This document shows positions 27,096-35,891 of a DNA stretch of 64,000 nt, piece after piece. Source of the DNA: Methylobacterium aquaticum (GTDB taxonomy: Bacteria > Pseudomonadota > Alphaproteobacteria > Rhizobiales > Beijerinckiaceae). Within the stretch, counting starts at the first letter, position 1; every line of letters starts with the position of its first letter. Where the stretch lies: assembly GCF_016804325.1 (NCBI RefSeq), contig NZ_CP043627.1:5973501-6037500 (forward strand). Direction: 5' to 3'. A model generated the notes under the pieces. That model was not told where the DNA came from. It worked only from the letters and a program-made list of their open reading frames with translations, and searched no databases. The translations under genes and the position numbers were made by a program.

Positions 27096-28835
27096 TCAAC
27101 CAAAAGTAAATGCATAGACGCGAGCGCCAGGACGATGAAAGCGAATCACGAAGGTGCGCTCGCGGACGTCGCCGGATTGGCGAACGAGCTGGTACAAACG
27201 CGTCGCCGAGATGACGCCGCCGCCGTCTGATCCGATGTCGGCGCCGTGATCCGCGCCGGGTGGTTCGGCGTCGAGAGACACGTCGAAAGGCACCGGGAGC
27301 CCGTCAGGTCCGGGCCCGACGACGAGGTGGAGGTCGCGCGCCCGGAAGCGGTACGTCGTGCTCCCGCCCGGTGCATCGAGCCTGGCGTATTCGGGGTCGA
27401 TGGTCCAGTGTCCGGACAGCGACCACTCGTTCAACCGCGGTCTACCGGGGGTGTAGAGGCGTGGCCAGGGCGACACGCCTTCCGGCGACGCGAAATGCGT
27501 GGCCTTGTCCGAGCCGAGATAGGTCTCGGTGGACGCGAGATGAGCGAGGTCGGGAGCGGCCTCGATACCGGCCGCTCGCGTTGGCGTCGGTCCGCCGCCG
27601 GAGGCACGACCGCCGGCAGATTCGGCCAGGAGGGCCTGGACGGCAGCTTCCGACTGCGCGGTACCTTCCTCGCCGAACTGGTGATGACGGATGCGTCCCT
27701 GCGCATCGACGATGTACAAAGCCGGCCAGTACGAGTTGCGCAGGGCGCGCCAGAGCCGGAACTCGTTGTCGATTGCTACCGGATACGGCAGGGCGAAGTG
27801 CCGGATCGCCGCCGCGACATTCCCGACGTCGTGCTCGAAGGCGAATTCGGGTGCGTGGATGCCAATCACGGCCAACCCCTGCGCCCGGTAGCGCTCGGCC
27901 CATGCCCGCAGAGTGGGAAGCGTGCGGATGCAGTTGATGCAGGAATAGGTCCAGACATGGACCAGCACGACCCGACCCCGCAGGTCCTCGACCGTCTGCG
28001 GCTCGCCGTTGAGCCAGTGCGTAGCGCCCGCGAGGCTCGGCAGCTGACCCTCGACCGGGAGATCGCTGGCAGTCAGGGCGCGGGTCGGAGCGGCCCGAGC
28101 GGGATCGATGCGCAGCTCCGTCAGGATCGCGTTCTCCACGGCGGTCGTCGCTGCCGCAGGATAGCGCGCTAGCAGGTCCGCGTCGGCCCCGAGGGCGACC
28201 GCGGCAAGCACCACGATCATCGCGGCCCCGGCGATCTGGCGCAGGCGCTCGCCTAGCCCCAGATGCGGGCGGATCAAGGTGACCACCGCGCCGCCCAGGC
28301 GGACGGCCGCGGCGAGGGCTGTCGCGGCCCCCAAGGCATAGGCGACCAGCAGCGCCGTCGTGTGCCAGCCCGGCCCGTTCAGGACGGCCCCGGTGAGGAC
28401 GAGGCCGAGGATCGGTCCGGCGCAGGGCGTCCACAGCAGGCCTGTGGCGGCGCCGAGCCCGAGCGAGCCTAAGGCCCCGTTCGGCAGGCGGGCACCCGGC
28501 TTGGCCGCGCGCCGCGACAGGATCCCGCCGAGGCGCACCAGGGGTCGGTGCAGCCACGCCGAGGCGCGGGGCGACAGGAGCGTGAGCGCGAAGACGGCGA
28601 GCGCACCCAACGCTAGGACGCGGCCGGCCGTGCCAAGCAACACCACGACACCACCCCCGAGGGTGGCTAGTCCGGCAGCCGCGACGAAGGCCGCGCCGAG
28701 GCCGACTAGGAACGGCAGCGTGCCTGTCAGGAAGGGCTGGTCGACCCGCGCGAGCACGAAGGGCAGCACCGGCACGAGGCACGGGCTGAAAAGGGTCAGC
28801 ACGCCCGCGAGGTAGGCGGCGATGGCGAGAATCAC
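27096..28835 (-). CDS. dipZ: DipZ-type thiol:disulfide interchange protein (CcdA + TlpA fusion)
   Basis: This 579-residue protein carries an N-terminal CcdA-like six-helix membrane domain (about 1-215) with paired cysteines C19 (FSPCLVP) and C138 (WTPCAGP). It is followed by a periplasmic thioredoxin-like domain with CxxC at C299-C302 (WTYSCINCIR), then a C-terminal beta-rich DipZ domain (about 430-579). It moves reducing power from cytosolic thioredoxin to the periplasm, for cytochrome c maturation or redox repair. It is divergent from the two-component regulator over about 210 bp, so that system may control it. Confidence 0.92.
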   Translation of the reverse strand: MILAIAAYLAGVLTLFSPCLVPVLPFVLARVDQPFLTGTLPFLVGLGAAFVAAAGLATLGGGVVVLLGTAGRVLALGALAVFALTLLSPRASAWLHRPLVRLGGILSRRAAKPGARLPNGALGSLGLGAATGLLWTPCAGPILGLVLTGAVLNGPGWHTTALLVAYALGAATALAAAVRLGGAVVTLIRPHLGLGERLRQIAGAAMIVVLAAVALGADADLLARYPAAATTAVENAILTELRIDPARAAPTRALTASDLPVEGQLPSLAGATHWLNGEPQTVEDLRGRVVLVHVWTYSCINCIRTLPTLRAWAERYRAQGLAVIGIHAPEFAFEHDVGNVAAAIRHFALPYPVAIDNEFRLWRALRNSYWPALYIVDAQGRIRHHQFGEEGTAQSEAAVQALLAESAGGRASGGGPTPTRAAGIEAAPDLAHLASTETYLGSDKATHFASPEGVSPWPRLYTPGRPRLNEWSLSGHWTIDPEYARLDAPGGSTTYRFRARDLHLVVGPGPDGLPVPFDVSLDAEPPGADHGADIGSDGGGVISATRLYQLVRQSGDVRERTFVIRFHRPGARVYAFTFG

Positions 28836-29044
28836 GGGCGGGCTCCTGCTTGGTCCGAGCGCCCTTCCTCATCAGCCCCGCATGTCCCGCCTGTGTGCGG
28901 CGCCCCCGTTCCTTGTATTGCTCTGTAGCGGCCGCGCGATCCCGCCCAAGGATATCGGCCGGGCCGGCTACATTGCGTTACCGGAACCGGCTCGCCGGAT
29001 GGGCCCGGCCCCGCTATCCCTGGCACGAAAAGGGGACGGGAACC

Positions 29045-29821
29045 GTGGAGCACATCGATCACGTGCTGGTCGTCGACGACGATCGCGAGATCCGCGAGAT
29101 GGTCTCGGGCTACCTCAGGAAGAACGGCCTGCGGGTGAGTCTGGCCGCCGACGGCCGTCAGATGCGGTCCTTCCTCGAGGCGGACCGGGTCGACCTCGTG
29201 GTGCTCGACATCATGATGCCGGGGGACGACGGCCTCGTCCTGTGCCGGGAGCTGCGGGCGGGCCGGCACAGGACGACGCCGGTGCTGATGCTGACGGCGC
29301 GCAGCGACGAGACCGACCGGATCGTCGGCCTGGAGATGGGCGCGGACGACTACCTGGTGAAGCCGTTCTCGGCCCGCGAGCTGCTCGCCCGGATCAAGGC
29401 GGTCCTGCGGCGGACCCGGATGCTGCCTCCGAACCTCCAGGTGACCGAGGCCGGCCGCCTCGTCGCCTTCGGCGCCTGGCGGCTCGACACGACCGCCCGC
29501 CACCTGCTCGACGAAGCCGGCACAGTCGTGCCCCTGAGCGGCGCCGAGTACCGACTGCTGCGCGTCCTGCTCGACCACCCCCAGCGGGTTCTCTCGCGCG
29601 ACCAGCTCCTCAACCTCACGCAGGGCCGCGAGGCCGAGCTGTTCGACCGCTCGATCGACCTCCTGGTCAGCCGCCTGCGCCAGCGCCTGCAGGACGACGC
29701 CCGCGAGCCGGCCTACATCAAGACAGTGCGCAGCGAGGGCTATGTGCTGGCGATGCCGGTCGTCATCGCGCAGGCTCGCGACGAATGGTCGGTTGCCGCC
29801 GCGCAGGCGCGCGACGGATGA
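29045..29821 (+). CDS. OmpR/PhoB-family response regulator
   Basis: This 258-residue protein has a receiver domain with DDD at residues 11-13, phosphoacceptor D55 (VVLDIMMPG) and the lysine in LVKPFSA, followed by a winged-helix DNA-binding domain (SGAEYRLLRVLLDHPQRVLS, DRSIDLLVSRLRQRL). GTG 29045 is preferred to the longer frame from 28850 because AAGGGGA lies upstream and the family starts there. It overlaps the kinase start by four bases. The target is unknown; DipZ is a candidate. Confidence 0.92.
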   Translation: MEHIDHVLVVDDDREIREMVSGYLRKNGLRVSLAADGRQMRSFLEADRVDLVVLDIMMPGDDGLVLCRELRAGRHRTTPVLMLTARSDETDRIVGLEMGADDYLVKPFSARELLARIKAVLRRTRMLPPNLQVTEAGRLVAFGAWRLDTTARHLLDEAGTVVPLSGAEYRLLRVLLDHPQRVLSRDQLLNLTQGREAELFDRSIDLLVSRLRQRLQDDAREPAYIKTVRSEGYVLAMPVVIAQARDEWSVAAAQARDG

Positions 29822-31110
29822 GGCCGCGCCTGCCGGGCAGCTTGGGCAGCCGCCTCTTCCTGATCCTGCTCGCCGGGCTCCTGTGCGGGCAGGGGCTGGC
29901 CTTCGCGATCATGCTCCTGGAACGGGACCAGTCGGCGCGGGCGGTCATGCTGACGACGCTCCAGCGCGACGTCGCCGTTGCGGTCGCCCTGCTGGATCGT
30001 CTTCCGGCCGAGGAGAGGGCCGGGTGGTTGCCGCTGCTCGACCGGCCGACCTATCGCTACGAGCTCGGTCCCGGCGCGGCCGGAACGCTTGGCCTCCCGT
30101 CCCGGGCGCGGATGATCGCGGACGAGATCCGCATTGCCCTGGCGCCACGCTTCCCCGTTCGGTTCGACACGGTGCCGGCGCCGACCGAGCGACTGCAGGG
30201 GCACACCGTGCTCGCCGACGGCGCGGAACTCACCATCGACGTGCGGCCGGCGATGCGGCCGGCCGCGTCGTGGCTGCCGGTGGCCCTGGGCGTGCAGCTC
30301 CTCGCGCTGGCGGCCTGCGTCGGGCTCGCCGTCCGGCTGGCGGTGCGCCCGCTAGCCCGGTTCGCCGAGGCTGCCGACCGGCTGGAGCCCGGCCGGCCCG
30401 CGACCCGCTTCACGGAGGCCGGGCCGGACGAGGTCGCGCGCGCAGGACGAGCCTTCAACGCGCTGCAGGCTCGCATCGCTCGCCACCTCGACGAGCGCGT
30501 GCGCATCCTGGCGGCGATCTCCCACGACCTCCAGACCCCGATCACCCGGATGCGGCTGCGGGTCGAGACGGGCGCCGAGGGGCCCGACCAGGATCGGCTG
30601 CTGGCTGATCTCGACGAGGTCGAGGCACTGGTGCGCGAGGGCATCGCCTATGCCCGCAGCGTGCACGGCGACGTCGAGCCGACGGCCCGCCTCGACCTGC
30701 GCGCCTTCATCGAGAGCCTCGTCTTCGATTACCAGGACGCCGGTCGGGACGTGACCCTCACCGCCCTGGTCGACGCCACGGTGGCGACGCGCCCCCAGGC
30801 CCTGCGTCGCATCCTCACGAACCTGATCGACAATGCCCTGCGCTACGCCGGCCGAGCCGAGATCGACGTGCGGGCGAGGGAGGGCCGGCTCGCCATCGCG
30901 GTGCTGGACCGTGGGCCCGGCATCCCGGCGGACAAGCTTGAGGCGGTGCTGCTGCCCTTCGTGAGACTGGAGGAGTCGCGCAACCGCGACACCGGCGGCA
31001 CCGGGCTAGGCCTCGCCATCGCCGACCAACTCGCCGCCGCGCTCGGCGGCAAGCTCACCTTAAGCAACCGCGCGGGCGGCGGTCTCGAAGCCATCGTGAC
31101 GCTCGCCTGA
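29818..31110 (+). CDS. Sensor histidine kinase
   Basis: This 430-residue inner membrane kinase has two membrane helices (about 13-35 and 155-180) bounding a small periplasmic sensor region, a HAMP linker (LAVRPLARFAEAADRLEPG), a HisKA phosphoacceptor His in AAISHDLQTPITRMRLR, and an ATPase domain with NLIDNALRYA, DRGPGIP and GGTGLGLAIAD. It starts with ATG overlapping the response regulator stop (ATGA), so the pair is translationally coupled. The signal is unknown. Confidence 0.93.
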   Translation: MRPRLPGSLGSRLFLILLAGLLCGQGLAFAIMLLERDQSARAVMLTTLQRDVAVAVALLDRLPAEERAGWLPLLDRPTYRYELGPGAAGTLGLPSRARMIADEIRIALAPRFPVRFDTVPAPTERLQGHTVLADGAELTIDVRPAMRPAASWLPVALGVQLLALAACVGLAVRLAVRPLARFAEAADRLEPGRPATRFTEAGPDEVARAGRAFNALQARIARHLDERVRILAAISHDLQTPITRMRLRVETGAEGPDQDRLLADLDEVEALVREGIAYARSVHGDVEPTARLDLRAFIESLVFDYQDAGRDVTLTALVDATVATRPQALRRILTNLIDNALRYAGRAEIDVRAREGRLAIAVLDRGPGIPADKLEAVLLPFVRLEESRNRDTGGTGLGLAIADQLAAALGGKLTLSNRAGGGLEAIVTLA

Positions 31111-31126
31111 ACGCGCCTCGCGCAGG

Positions 31127-32719
31127 TCATTCGGCGGGATCGTCGAGGCCGACGCGCCGCGTGATCCGCAAGGCCCCGAGGAACGCCTCGTCGTGGCTGA
31201 CGACCAGGAGCGCGCCGTCGTAGCCGGCAAGCCCCGCCTCCAGCGCCTCGACCGCTTCCAGGTCGAGGTGGTTGGTCGGCTCGTCGAGGATCAGGAGCTG
31301 GGGTGGCGCCGCATCGCCAAGCACGCAGGCTAGCGCCGCCCGGACCTGCTGGCCGCCGCTCAGAGCCGAGACGGTCCGGTCGGCGGCAGCGGCGCGGAAC
31401 TGGAACCGCGCCAAGGCCGCCCGGCACCCGTTCGCGTCCTCTCCCGGATTGAGGCGCGCGAAGTTCTCCGCCACAGTCCGGTCGCGGTCGAGCAGGCCGA
31501 GGCGCTGGTCGAGCAGGGCGGCGCGCACGCCGACTGATACCCGTCCCGACCACGGGCTGAGGCGGCCCGCGACAATGGCGAGCAGGGTCGACTTGCCCGA
31601 TCCGTTGCATCCGCCCAAAGCGACGCGCTCAGGTCCCGTGATCGCCAAAGACAGGCCGGTCAGGACAGGCTGCCCCGGCCGGTAGCCGGCCGTCACGTCC
31701 TCGATCGCGAGGACCTGACGGTCGGCGTGAAGGCCGCTCGGCGGGACTGCGAGGACGGCCGGCTTCACCGACGCGATCCGGTTGCGCGTCCGCGCCAGGT
31801 CGGACTCTGCGAAGGCTCGCTGCCGCTCGGCCAGGCGCGCGCTCCCGCCGGCCGTCCGTTCGGCGTTGTCCCGGCGTGCCCCGGCGAGGAGGCGGGGAAG
31901 GTCGCCCCGCGCGGCGCGGCGGCTTCCGGCCGCGTCGCGGCGCTGCTGGCGCTCGATAGTCTCCTGTGCGCGACGAGCGGAGTCTGCCGCCCGCTTCTCG
32001 GCCAGCGCAAGGTCGTTCTCGGCCGCGGCTAGGTGCGCTGCCTTCGCCTGGCGATAGGCCTCGAAGCCGCCCGCATAGCGCTGGGCCCCCGTTGGTTCGA
32101 AGTCCACGATGGCATCCATCGCGTCCAGCAGGCATCGGTCGTGGCTGACCACAACCGCGCCGCCGCGCCAGCCCCGCAGCACTGCGTGGACTGCCCGCCG
32201 CCCGTCGCGATCGAGGTCGTTGGTCGGTTCGTCGAGAAGCAGGAAGTCCGGTCGCGCGCAGATCGCCGCTGCGAGCGCCGCCCGGGCGCGCTGCCCACCG
32301 GACAGGCGGGACAGCGTCGTCCCAGGGCTTACCGGCACACCCATCCGGGCTAGCGCCTCGGTCACCCGCTCCTCGAGTGTCCAGTCGGCCGCGGCGAGCT
32401 CGTCGGCTGCGGCTGCCCCCGCCTCGGCGCGGCGCAGCAGCGCCAAGCCCGCAGTCGCCCCGAACAGATCGGCGACGGTCTCGTCCGGATTGAGGCACGC
32501 GAATTGGCGGAGAAGCGCGACGGTCCCGCCGCGGACGATCCGGCCGGAGGTAGGCTGCAGCCGCTCCGCCAGGAGGCCGAGCAGCGTGCTCTTGCCGGCC
32601 CCGTTGCGGCCGACGACGCCCGTCCGCTCCTGCGCGAAGCTGGCGGAGAGATCCGAGAGGACGATGCGCCCGTCAGGCGCCGACCAAGTGACGTTCAGGA
32701 GGGAGAGCTGAGCGGGCAT
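31127..32719 (-). CDS. ABC-F family ATPase
   Basis: This 530-residue cytosolic protein has two ATP-binding cassettes and no membrane segment. Cassette 1: Walker A GRNGAGKST, signature LSGGQRARAAL, Walker B LLLDEPTNDLD. Cassette 2: Walker A GCNGSGKST, signature LSGGQQVRAAL, Walker B LILDEPTNHLD. A charged, Arg/Ala-rich linker separates them. ABC-F proteins act on the ribosome in translation control or antibiotic protection. ATG 32719 is chosen to align with the family. It is convergent with the kinase and divergent from TetR. Confidence 0.92.
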   Translation of the reverse strand: MPAQLSLLNVTWSAPDGRIVLSDLSASFAQERTGVVGRNGAGKSTLLGLLAERLQPTSGRIVRGGTVALLRQFACLNPDETVADLFGATAGLALLRRAEAGAAAADELAAADWTLEERVTEALARMGVPVSPGTTLSRLSGGQRARAALAAAICARPDFLLLDEPTNDLDRDGRRAVHAVLRGWRGGAVVVSHDRCLLDAMDAIVDFEPTGAQRYAGGFEAYRQAKAAHLAAAENDLALAEKRAADSARRAQETIERQQRRDAAGSRRAARGDLPRLLAGARRDNAERTAGGSARLAERQRAFAESDLARTRNRIASVKPAVLAVPPSGLHADRQVLAIEDVTAGYRPGQPVLTGLSLAITGPERVALGGCNGSGKSTLLAIVAGRLSPWSGRVSVGVRAALLDQRLGLLDRDRTVAENFARLNPGEDANGCRAALARFQFRAAAADRTVSALSGGQQVRAALACVLGDAAPPQLLILDEPTNHLDLEAVEALEAGLAGYDGALLVVSHDEAFLGALRITRRVGLDDPAE

Positions 32720-32840
32720 GCGGTGAGACGGTCCTGGCAGCAAGGCGGGAGGGCATTGCAGTCAGGATCTGTCTCATCGGCGTCGCGGCTCCGGCTGTCG
32801 GTCCCTGGTCGGACCGACGAGAGATATGCGCGATTGATAT

Positions 32841-32854
32841 TGACTGTTCATTCA
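32841..32854. promoter_or_regulatory. Candidate TetR operator upstream of its own gene
   Basis: TGACTGTTCATTCA lies 22 bp before the TetR start and resembles the site at 33470-33482 upstream of the adjacent SDR gene (shared pattern GACTG-N2-C-N-TTC). The same spacing pattern in both promoters suggests one regulator binds both. Inferred from sequence only. Confidence 0.4.
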
Positions 32855-32875
32855 AAAATGCAATATGGGTCCAGC

Positions 32876-33442
32876 ATGGCAAGGGCGAAGGCATTCGATC
32901 CAGACACGGCGCTCGACGCGGCGATCGACGTGTTCCGGGAACACGGCTTCGACGGCACATCAGCGGACATGCTCGTCGAGGCAATGGGAATCGGGCGCCA
33001 GAGCCTCTACAACACGTTCGGCGACAAGTGGCGCCTCTACCAGGCGGCGCTCCAGCGGTACAACATCCTGGAGGGGCACGCGCATGTGGCTGCGCTGAGG
33101 ACCCCGACAAGGGCCGTCGACGGGCTGCGCGCGATGATGGAGCGGGTCGTCGACGAGGCACGCAAGCCCTGCCTGGGTGTCGGCGCCATCTGCGAGTTCG
33201 GAAATTCCAAGCCGGAAGTCGGAAAGATCAACGCGGCAGCCGACCGGATCCTCCGCGCGGCCATCGGCGCGCGCATTCGCGAGGCACAGGCCGACGGCGA
33301 CGTCTCGACGGATCTGCAGCCCGACGAGGTGGTCGACTTTCTCATTGCCGCTTTCGCGGGCATCCGGGTCGCCGCCCGGGGCGGAGCTGATGTGATCAGG
33401 CTGGAGGCCCTGGGCCGCACGGCGTTACGGGCGCTGAGATAG
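32876..33442 (+). CDS. TetR/AcrR-family transcriptional regulator
   Basis: This 188-residue repressor has the N-terminal HTH typical of the family (ALDAAIDVFREHGFDGTSAD, AMGIGRQSLYNTFGDKWRLY) and a C-terminal ligand domain containing CLGVGAICEFG, as in the AefR/YxaF-like group. ATG 32876 is preferred; ATG 32858 is an alternative. It probably represses itself and the downstream SDR/Ohr run. Confidence 0.9.
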   Translation: MARAKAFDPDTALDAAIDVFREHGFDGTSADMLVEAMGIGRQSLYNTFGDKWRLYQAALQRYNILEGHAHVAALRTPTRAVDGLRAMMERVVDEARKPCLGVGAICEFGNSKPEVGKINAAADRILRAAIGARIREAQADGDVSTDLQPDEVVDFLIAAFAGIRVAARGGADVIRLEALGRTALRALR

Positions 33443-33456
33443 CGCCCCCTTTTTTT
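33429..33456 (+). terminator. Rho-independent terminator at the TetR stop
   Basis: The stem GGGCGCT/AGCGCCC with loop GAGAT overlaps the TetR stop codon and is followed by CC and seven T. It would separate TetR from the SDR transcript. Confidence 0.8.
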
Positions 33457-33469
33457 GTTCCGTTATGGA

Positions 33470-33482
33470 CTGAACGTTCCAG
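33470..33482. promoter_or_regulatory. Candidate TetR operator upstream of the SDR gene
   Basis: CTGAACGTTCCAG contains the perfect 8-bp palindrome GAACGTTC and lies 12 bp before the SDR start, where bound repressor would block transcription. It resembles the site at 32841-32854. Confidence 0.45.
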
Positions 33483-33494
33483 AAAGAGGAGTGA

Positions 33495-34238
33495 ATGATG
33501 ATATTGAACCATCGTGGAGCCCGGAAGACCGCCCTCGTGTTCGGCGGATCGCGCGGGATTGGCGCAGCCATCGTGTCGCGACTCGCCGAGGATGGCCACG
33601 CGGTCGCCTTCACTTTCGCCTCGCGCGCCGACGCGGCGGAGGCGCTGAGCGAAGCTGTTCGCGCCAGGGGCGGGGAAGCCCATGCACTTTGCGCAGACAG
33701 CGCCGATCCGGCCGCGATCCGCGACGCCGTACGTGCGGCGACCGAGAACTTGGGATCCCTCGACGTCGTCGTGGTCAATGCCGGGGTGATGAGGCTCGGG
33801 ACCATCGACGCGGTGCCCCTCGATGACCTCGACCTGATGATCGACGTCAACGTGCGCGGCGTCTTCCTGTCGATTCAGGCTGCTCTGCCGCACATTCCCG
33901 ATGGCGGCCGGGTCGTCACCATCGGCAGTTGCGTGGCGCTCCGGACCGGCATGCCTGGGGCGAGCGTTTACCAGTTCACCAAGTCCGCCGTCGCCGGCAT
34001 GGTGAAGGGGCTCGCGCTCGATCTTGCGCCGCGGCGGATCACCATCAACAACGTCCAGCCCGGTCCGACGGACACCGACATCAATGCGGGTGCCGTCGAG
34101 ATGCTTTCCGAGCGGAGCCCGTTGCGACGCGTCGCCGCCCCGTCGGAGGTCGCCGGCTTCGTGTCCTATCTCGCGCGGGCCGAGGCCGGCTTCGTCACGG
34201 GGGCAAGCCTCACCATCGACGGCGGCTTCACGCTCTGA
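33495..34238 (+). CDS. Short-chain dehydrogenase/reductase (SDR)
   Basis: This 247-residue classical SDR has an NADPH-binding GGSRGIG near residue 20, VVNAGVM, catalytic Ser (TIGSCVAL) and the YxxxK pair in GASVYQFTKSAV, with the C-terminal GASLTIDGGF. AGAGGAG precedes the first ATG; ATG 33498 is an alternative. It probably reduces a carbonyl compound, under TetR control. Confidence 0.92.
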   Translation: MMILNHRGARKTALVFGGSRGIGAAIVSRLAEDGHAVAFTFASRADAAEALSEAVRARGGEAHALCADSADPAAIRDAVRAATENLGSLDVVVVNAGVMRLGTIDAVPLDDLDLMIDVNVRGVFLSIQAALPHIPDGGRVVTIGSCVALRTGMPGASVYQFTKSAVAGMVKGLALDLAPRRITINNVQPGPTDTDINAGAVEMLSERSPLRRVAAPSEVAGFVSYLARAEAGFVTGASLTIDGGFTL

Positions 34239-34385
34239 ACGCTCACCCGTCAGAGCATCGTACATCCGCTTACAAAAACGGCCTTCGAGCACACACTCGG
34301 CACAAAAACTGACGGCTTACTGCGACCGACCCATTCCGCCGAACATCCTTCGCGATGTCCGGCTGGCCAGGAGGAGCGTCGATCC

Positions 34386-34802
34386 ATGAACAAGACCGCG
34401 AACAACCTGTACACGGCCCATGTCCATACGGTGGGAGGGCGCGAGGGAACGGCGCGCAGCCTGGACGGCCGGCTCGACGTACGGCTGTCCCGCCCCGGAA
34501 GCGCTGGTGAGGGAACCAACCCGGAGCAGCTCTTCGCGGCCGGCTGGTCCGCCTGCTTCGAGGGCGCGATGGTACGTGCGGCGAGGACGCTCGACGTTAC
34601 GCTTCCCCAACCGCCGAGCATCGATGCCGAGATCGGGCTCAACCAGGGCGAGGACGGCTTTTTCCTCAGTGCCCGCCTGACGATCGACGTGCCCGGCCTC
34701 GACCGCGCCCTGACCGAGCAGGTCGTCGAGGCGGCGCACCGGATCTGCCCGTATTCGAAGGCGACCCGCGGACAAATCGACGTCGTGCTGATGGTCGCCT
34801 GA
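34386..34802 (+). CDS. ohr: Organic hydroperoxide resistance protein (Ohr)
   Basis: This 138-residue protein is full length for Ohr. The peroxidatic cysteine is in GWSACFEGAM and the resolving cysteine in HRICPYSKAT, with the conserved NPEQLFAAGW segment. Ohr reduces organic and lipid hydroperoxides using lipoyl thiols. It follows AGGAGGA. Its place after a TetR/SDR pair and before an exported hydrolase suggests a stress-responsive unit rather than the usual OhrR pairing. Confidence 0.94.
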   Translation: MNKTANNLYTAHVHTVGGREGTARSLDGRLDVRLSRPGSAGEGTNPEQLFAAGWSACFEGAMVRAARTLDVTLPQPPSIDAEIGLNQGEDGFFLSARLTIDVPGLDRALTEQVVEAAHRICPYSKATRGQIDVVLMVA

Positions 34803-34856
34803 GGCTTGGTCGCCCGAATGGCGGAGGCGGACCATTCTTACAATCGGAGACTATAC

Positions 34857-35891
34857 ATGAGCGCAACATCGGAATTGGGGCGCCGCCAATTACTGCGGCA
34901 CATCGGCACCGCGTTGGCTGCCGGCACGGTCACCGGGATCGTCCCTGCCGCGGCGCAGGGCACGACCCCTAGTGCGTCACCGGAGCCTCGCGCGTCGTTC
35001 GGACCGCTGAAGCGGGTCCGAGCCGGCGACCTTGAGGTCGCCTACGCCGAGGCCGGCCCGGCGGACGGCAAGCCGGTCCTGCTCCTGCACGGCTGGCCCT
35101 ACGACATCCACAGCTACGCCGAGGTGGCGCCGGTGCTCGCGGGTGCGGGCTATCGCGTGCTGATTCCGTATCTGCGGGGCTACGGCGCGACCCGATTTCT
35201 CACGGATGCGACTCCGCGCAACGGCCAGCAAGCTGCACTCGCCCACGACGCGGTCGCCTTCCTCGACGCGCTGAAGATCGAGCGGACGCTCGTGGCGGGA
35301 TGCGATTGGGGCGCGCGCACCGCCTGCATCCTCGCGGCTCTGTGGCCGGCCCGGTGTAAAGGGCTTGTCTCGGTAAGCGGCTATCTCATCGGCAGCCAGC
35401 AGGCCAACGCAATGCCGCTGCCGCCGAAGGCCGAGCTGCAGTGGTGGTACCAGTTCTACTTCGCCACCGAGCGGGGGCGTGAGGGCTACGCCCGCTACAC
35501 CCGCGACTTCGCCCGACTGATCTGGGAGCTCGCCTCGCCGCAGTGGCGGTTCGACGACGCTACCTTCGCCCGCTCGGCCCTGGCCTTCGACAATCCCGAC
35601 CACGTCGCGGTCTCGATCCACAATTACCGTTGGCGGCTCGGGCTGGCACAGGGCGAGGCTCGGTTCGACGAGACCGAGCGCAAGCTCGCCGCCTTCCCAA
35701 CTATCGCAATTCCGACGATCACGCTTGAGGGCGACGCGAACGGCGCGCCCCATCCCGAGCCCGCGGCCTATGCCAGGAAGTTCTCCGGGCGCTACGAGCA
35801 CCGCACGATCACCGGCGGCATCGGGCATAACCTTCCCCAGGAGGCGCCGCGGGCCTTCGCGCAAGCGGTGGTGGACGTCGATGGCTTTTGA
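34857..35891 (+). CDS. Tat-exported alpha/beta hydrolase
   Basis: This 344-residue protein starts at ATG 34857 and carries a Tat-type signal (GRRQLLRHIGTALAAGTVTG, cleaved near AAAQG). The fold shows HGWPYDIHS (oxyanion), LRGYGATRF, the nucleophile Asp in AGCDWGARTA and the terminal His in GGIGHNLPQE, as in epoxide hydrolases and haloalkane-dehalogenase-like enzymes. Export of such an enzyme is unusual. Its 3' end overlaps the cytochrome P460 gene by 11 bp. Confidence 0.88.
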   Translation: MSATSELGRRQLLRHIGTALAAGTVTGIVPAAAQGTTPSASPEPRASFGPLKRVRAGDLEVAYAEAGPADGKPVLLLHGWPYDIHSYAEVAPVLAGAGYRVLIPYLRGYGATRFLTDATPRNGQQAALAHDAVAFLDALKIERTLVAGCDWGARTACILAALWPARCKGLVSVSGYLIGSQQANAMPLPPKAELQWWYQFYFATERGREGYARYTRDFARLIWELASPQWRFDDATFARSALAFDNPDHVAVSIHNYRWRLGLAQGEARFDETERKLAAFPTIAIPTITLEGDANGAPHPEPAAYARKFSGRYEHRTITGGIGHNLPQEAPRAFAQAVVDVDGF

